Origin: Kingella oralis
Lineage (GTDB): Bacteria; Pseudomonadota; Gammaproteobacteria; Burkholderiales; Neisseriaceae
Direction: 5' to 3'
DNA length: 7,340 bases
Assembly: GCA_905373195.1 (NCBI GenBank)
Contig: CAJPSG010000047.1
Span: forward strand, 1 to 7,340
This document shows positions 5,694 through 7,340 of the stretch, one piece after another. Numbering within the stretch: the stretch's first letter is position 1; every line of letters starts with the position of its first letter. Made by a program: the position numbers and the translations under genes. The notes below the pieces were generated by a model that had not been told where the DNA came from, searched no databases, and saw only the letters and a list, made by a program, of their open reading frames with translations.

Positions 5694-5706
5694 GTTAAGT
5701 GTTAAC
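5694..5706. promoter_or_regulatory. Small palindrome at the DUF4124-like gene transcription start
   Basis: GTTAA-GTG-TTAAC is a perfect 5-bp inverted repeat. It begins almost exactly at the predicted start site of the minus-strand gene, a position suited to a repressor. No specific regulator is implied. Confidence 0.3.
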
Positions 5707-5713
5707 AGGCTAA

Positions 5714-5742
5714 ATTCTAATGGGTTTCTCGTGTCCTGTCAT
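5714..5742 (-). promoter_or_regulatory. Sigma70-type promoter of the DUF4124-like gene
   Basis: On the minus strand ATGACA (5742-5737) and TAGAAT (5719-5714) are separated by the ideal 17 nt, each matching five of six consensus bases. Transcription should begin near 5707, giving a leader of about 45 nt. Confidence 0.75.
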
Positions 5743-5751
5743 AAAAACCGT

Positions 5752-5768
5752 TTTCAGGCTGCCTGAAA
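5752..5768. repeat. 17-bp palindrome of two overlapping DUS dialects
   Basis: TTTCAGGC-T-GCCTGAAA is symmetrical around position 5760. The minus strand of 5753-5764 reads AGGCAGCCTGAA, the Kingella dialect. The plus strand of 5756-5767 reads AGGCTGCCTGAA, which I recall as the Simonsiella dialect. It lies between the divergent promoters of the DUF4124-like gene and guaB. Confidence 0.9.
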
Positions 5769-5780
5769 GCGCGTCAAATA

Positions 5781-5789
5781 TGCTACAAT
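5781..5789 (+). promoter_or_regulatory. Extended -10 promoter of guaB
   Basis: TGCTACAAT combines a TGn extension with TACAAT (five of six). The only -35-like match, CTGAAA at 5763-5768, is 15 nt away and is part of the DUS palindrome. The predicted start is near 5796, leaving a leader of about 29 nt with AAGG at 5812-5815. Confidence 0.55.
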
Positions 5790-5824
5790 CGCGTGCATTT
5801 CAACCACCGTAAAGGTCTGAAAAA

Positions 5825-7291
5825 ATGCGCGTTATAGAAAAAGCCTACACCTTCGACGACGTTCTGCTCGTTCCCGCTCATTCTCAAATTCTCCCCCGCG
5901 ATGTCTCGCTGAAAACTCCGCTCACAAAAAAAATCACGCTCAATTTGCCGTTGCTCTCCGCCGCGATGGACACCGTAACCGAAGCGCGTTTGGCGATTTC
6001 TATGGCGCAAGAGGGCGGCATCGGCATTATTCACAAAAACATGACCGTTGAGCAGCAAGCGGCGGCGGTGCGCAAGGTAAAACGCCACGAAAGCGGCGTG
6101 GTGAAAGACCCTGTTACCGTGTCGCCTGATAAATTAATTGGCGAATTGTTAGCCGAACGCGCGGCGCGCAAACGCCGAATGTCGGGCTTGCCTGTGGTGG
6201 AAAATGGCAAGGTAATTGGCATTGTTACCAACCGCGATTTGCGTTTTGAAACGCGCACCGATTTGCCCGTGCGTGCCATTATGACCCCGCGCGAGCAGCT
6301 GATTACTGTGCCCGTGGGCACGAGCATCGATGTGGCGCGTGAATTGATGCACGAGCACAAAATTGAGCGCGTGTTAGTGTTGAACGAACAAGACGAACTT
6401 AAAGGCTTGATTACGGTAAAAGATATTGTGAAAACCACCGAGTTTCCCAATGCCAACAAAGATGAGGAAGGTCGCTTGCGCGTGGGCGCGGCGGTGGGTA
6501 CGGGCGGCGAAACCGAAGAGCGCGTGCGCGCATTGGTGGAAGCGGGCGTGGACGTGATTGTGGTGGACACGGCGCATGGGCATAGCCAAGGCGTGATTGA
6601 CCGCGTGAAATGGGTAAAACAAACGTTTCCTGATGTGCAAGTCATCGGTGGCAATATTGCCACGGCAGCGGCGGCGAAAGATTTGGCGGCAGCGGGCGCA
6701 GATGCGGTGAAAGTGGGCATTGGGCCGGGTTCTATTTGCACCACGCGCATTGTGGCGGGCGTGGGTGTGCCGCAATTAACGGCGGTGCATAATGTTTCCG
6801 AAGCCTTGAAAGGCACGGGCGTTTCGGTGATTGCCGACGGCGGCATCCGTTTTTCGGGCGACATTGCCAAGGCGTTGGCGGCGGGCGCGGATTGCGTGAT
6901 GCTGGGCGGTATGTTTGCGGGCACAGACGAAGCGCCGGGCGAAATCGAGCTGTACCAAGGGCGGGCGTATAAATCGTATCGTGGCATGGGTTCACTGGGG
7001 GCGATGAGCCAAGGTTCAAGCGACCGCTATTTCCAAGAGAAAACGGAAAATACGGATAAATATGTGCCCGAGGGCATTGAGGGGCGCGTGCCACACAAAG
7101 GCCCGATTATCAATATTATTCATCAGATTATGGGCGGCTTGCGTTCCAGCATGGGCTATTTGGGCTGCGCGAATATCGCCGAGATGCACGCGAAAGCGGA
7201 GTTTGTGGAGATTACTTCGGCGGGCATGCAAGAATCGCACGTGCATGATGTGCAGATTACGAAGGAAGCGCCGAATTATCATCGGGGGTAG
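5825..7291 (+). CDS. guaB: Inosine-5'-monophosphate dehydrogenase GuaB
   Basis: GuaB oxidises IMP to XMP with NAD, the committed step of guanine nucleotide synthesis, as a cytosolic tetramer. The 488-residue protein is full length. The N terminus has the TFDDVLLVP signature, followed by [13 protein letters not shown] and [11 protein letters not shown] pair of CBS domains (about 95-205), which in this family bind regulatory nucleotides, is inserted in the TIM barrel. The active-site loop [11 protein letters not shown] at 298-308 holds catalytic Cys305 and the K+-binding turn. DGGIRFSGD is at 338-346. The mobile flap carries Arg401-Tyr402, the residues that activate water. No key residue is missing. 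The ATG at 5825 has AAGG 9 nt upstream. It is a single-gene unit with a DUS terminator beginning 13 nt after the stop. Confidence 0.98.
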   Translation: MRVIEKAYTFDDVLLVPAHSQILPRDVSLKTPLTKKITLNLPLLSAAMDTVTEARLAISMAQEGGIGIIHKNMTVEQQAAAVRKVKRHESGVVKDPVTVSPDKLIGELLAERAARKRRMSGLPVVENGKVIGIVTNRDLRFETRTDLPVRAIMTPREQLITVPVGTSIDVARELMHEHKIERVLVLNEQDELKGLITVKDIVKTTEFPNANKDEEGRLRVGAAVGTGGETEERVRALVEAGVDVIVVDTAHGHSQGVIDRVKWVKQTFPDVQVIGGNIATAAAAKDLAAAGADAVKVGIGPGSICTTRIVAGVGVPQLTAVHNVSEALKGTGVSVIADGGIRFSGDIAKALAAGADCVMLGGMFAGTDEAPGEIELYQGRAYKSYRGMGSLGAMSQGSSDRYFQEKTENTDKYVPEGIEGRVPHKGPIINIIHQIMGGLRSSMGYLGCANIAEMHAKAEFVEITSAGMQESHVHDVQITKEAPNYHRG

Positions 7292-7304
7292 GCAGTAAGC
7301 GATG

Positions 7305-7340
7305 AGGCAGCCTGAAAACGGGAAATGGCGTTTTCAGGCT
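7305..7340 (+). terminator. DUS-pair terminator of guaB, cut by the window end
   Basis: A plus-strand DUS (7305-7316) faces the first 8 bases of an inverted copy (7333-7340). Twelve pairs are visible, AGCCTGAAAACG (7309-7320) with CGTTTTCAGGCT (7329-7340), around an 8-nt loop. If the second DUS is complete, the stem would be 16 bp. The arrangement is the one that ends in GCCT plus T residues, as in the hemL terminator. Confidence 0.78.

Noticed and set aside
5215..5698. Hydrophobic open frames opposite the DUF4124-like gene, resembling small membrane proteins
   Set aside because: The hydrophobicity comes from reading Lys/Glu codons (AAA, GAA) backwards as Phe and Ser; the minus-strand frame has signal peptide, promoter, ribosome binding site and terminator.
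6031..6987. 318-codon open frame antisense to guaB
   Set aside because: It mirrors the GC-rich codon positions of guaB; the peptide is low in recognisable motifs and rich in Pro/Ser/Thr, and guaB is intact on the other strand.

Overview
The window looks like chromosomal DNA from a naturally competent member of the Neisseriaceae, closest in character to Kingella. The main evidence is the 12-mer AGGCAGCCTGAA, the Kingella-type dialect of the neisserial DNA uptake sequence (DUS). I count it 18 times complete and once cut by the window end. All complete copies but one lie between genes, mostly as inverted pairs. The proteins are also of betaproteobacterial or neisserial type. I cannot fix the species from the sequence alone.

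Layout. Positions 1-433 hold a minus-strand tRNA-Tyr(GTA) / tRNA-Gly(TCC) / tRNA-Thr(GGT) / tuf operon behind a strong sigma70-type promoter; only the first 20 codons of EF-Tu are inside. Next on the same strand are a YfhL-type 2[4Fe-4S] ferredoxin (475-726) and rsmD, the 16S rRNA G966 methyltransferase (839-1420). A 365-bp divergent spacer with two DUS hairpins and a single DUS separates rsmD from hemL (1786-3069, plus strand), the glutamate-1-semialdehyde aminomutase of heme synthesis. A 454-bp convergent spacer, full of DUS pairs and GC-rich inverted repeats, separates hemL from a minus-strand NAD(P)-dependent aldehyde dehydrogenase (3524-4999). Upstream of that gene are a leader inverted repeat and a DUS terminator that ends a small minus-strand gene for an exported DUF4124-like protein (5230-5661). 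That gene is divergent from guaB, IMP dehydrogenase (5825-7291, plus strand). The window ends inside the guaB terminator hairpin.

The protein genes are independent housekeeping units (translation, rRNA modification, tetrapyrrole and purine synthesis, aldehyde oxidation), mostly single-gene transcripts, and do not form one pathway. I found no mobile element, CRISPR array, prophage or defence system. The unusual content is in the spacers. DUS pairs occur in two opposite arrangements, only some of which can act as intrinsic terminators. DUS copies sit next to the promoters of three genes. Upstream of guaB is a 17-bp palindrome that reads as two DUS dialects, one on each strand. I see no convincing new biological system.
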